Assembly: GCF_901709675.1 (NCBI RefSeq)
Contig: NC_051098.1
Coordinates: forward strand, 5,406,000-5,469,999
Source of the DNA: Syngnathus acus
Taxonomy: Eukaryota > Chordata > Actinopteri > Syngnathiformes > Syngnathidae
Reading direction: 5' to 3'
DNA: 64,000 nucleotides
Within the stretch, counting starts at the first letter, position 1, and each line of letters opens with the position of its first letter. Both the position numbers and the translations under genes were made by a program. Of this stretch, positions 63,954 to 64,000 are shown one piece after another. The notes under the pieces were generated by a model, which made no database searches, was not told where the DNA came from, and saw only the letters and a program-made list of their open reading frames with translations.

Positions 63954-64000
63954 CTTTATTGATCCCCCAGGGGGAAATTCAGGAGCTAGCAGTTAGATAC
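63954..64000 (-). mobile_element. 3' terminus of a minus-strand LINE, cut by the window edge
   Basis: The minus strand reads AATTTCCCCCTGGGGGATC, then AATAAAGTATC leading into the ATCT array. The poly(A)-type signal is at 63,960-63,955. The body of the element lies beyond 64,000. Confidence 0.75.

Overview
The window is vertebrate nuclear DNA, most likely from a ray-finned (probably percomorph) fish. The evidence is one multi-exon neuronal adhesion gene of vertebrate type with GT-AG introns, AT-rich intergenic DNA full of short tandem repeats, and many transposon families that I recognise as fish-type from memory. No bacterial or viral gene organisation, CRISPR array or operon is visible. I cannot name the species from the sequence.

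The only convincing host protein-coding gene is on the minus strand, from 61,457 (start codon) down to 37,972 (stop). Seven coding exons join in frame into a 691-residue type I membrane protein of the LRFN/SALM family. Its order is signal peptide, LRRNT, seven leucine-rich repeats, LRRCT, one Ig domain, one fibronectin III domain, one transmembrane helix and a cytoplasmic tail of about 136 residues without a PDZ-binding end. Sequence details and the missing PDZ motif point to lrfn3 (SALM4), with lrfn5 as the alternative. Six coding exons lie within 2.8 kb (58,727-61,475); the last is 20 kb away (37,972-38,653). A splice acceptor just upstream of the start codon implies a non-coding 5' exon, probably beyond the window.

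From 1 to about 37,970, downstream of the gene, I see no host gene. This part holds a decayed LINE reverse transcriptase (3,880-5,150, minus), a tRNA-Ile-like fragment (7,811-7,877), a tandem duplication (9,518-9,936), a short mariner derivative (10,012-10,472), a young tRNA-type SINE with a perfect 14-bp target-site duplication (15,493-15,884), further LINE pieces (16,730-16,880 and 22,512-22,715), an internally deleted LINE (20,361-21,073) and a second mariner remnant (about 22,720-23,023).

Terminal-inverted-repeat elements run across the whole window. Eight belong to three families that share one terminal pattern (TA-CCGTATT...TATAAG). Two of them, at 17,181-18,502 and 38,861-40,166, are 1.3-kb composites carrying perfect CRE sites, a 118-bp GC-rich minisatellite and a poly(A) signal. 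The second composite lies in the large lrfn3 intron, 207 bp from the last splice acceptor. The large intron otherwise holds repeats and a few homeodomain-site-rich stretches that may be enhancers. The right edge (63,825-64,000) is a long (ATCT)n array attached to the 3' end of a minus-strand LINE.
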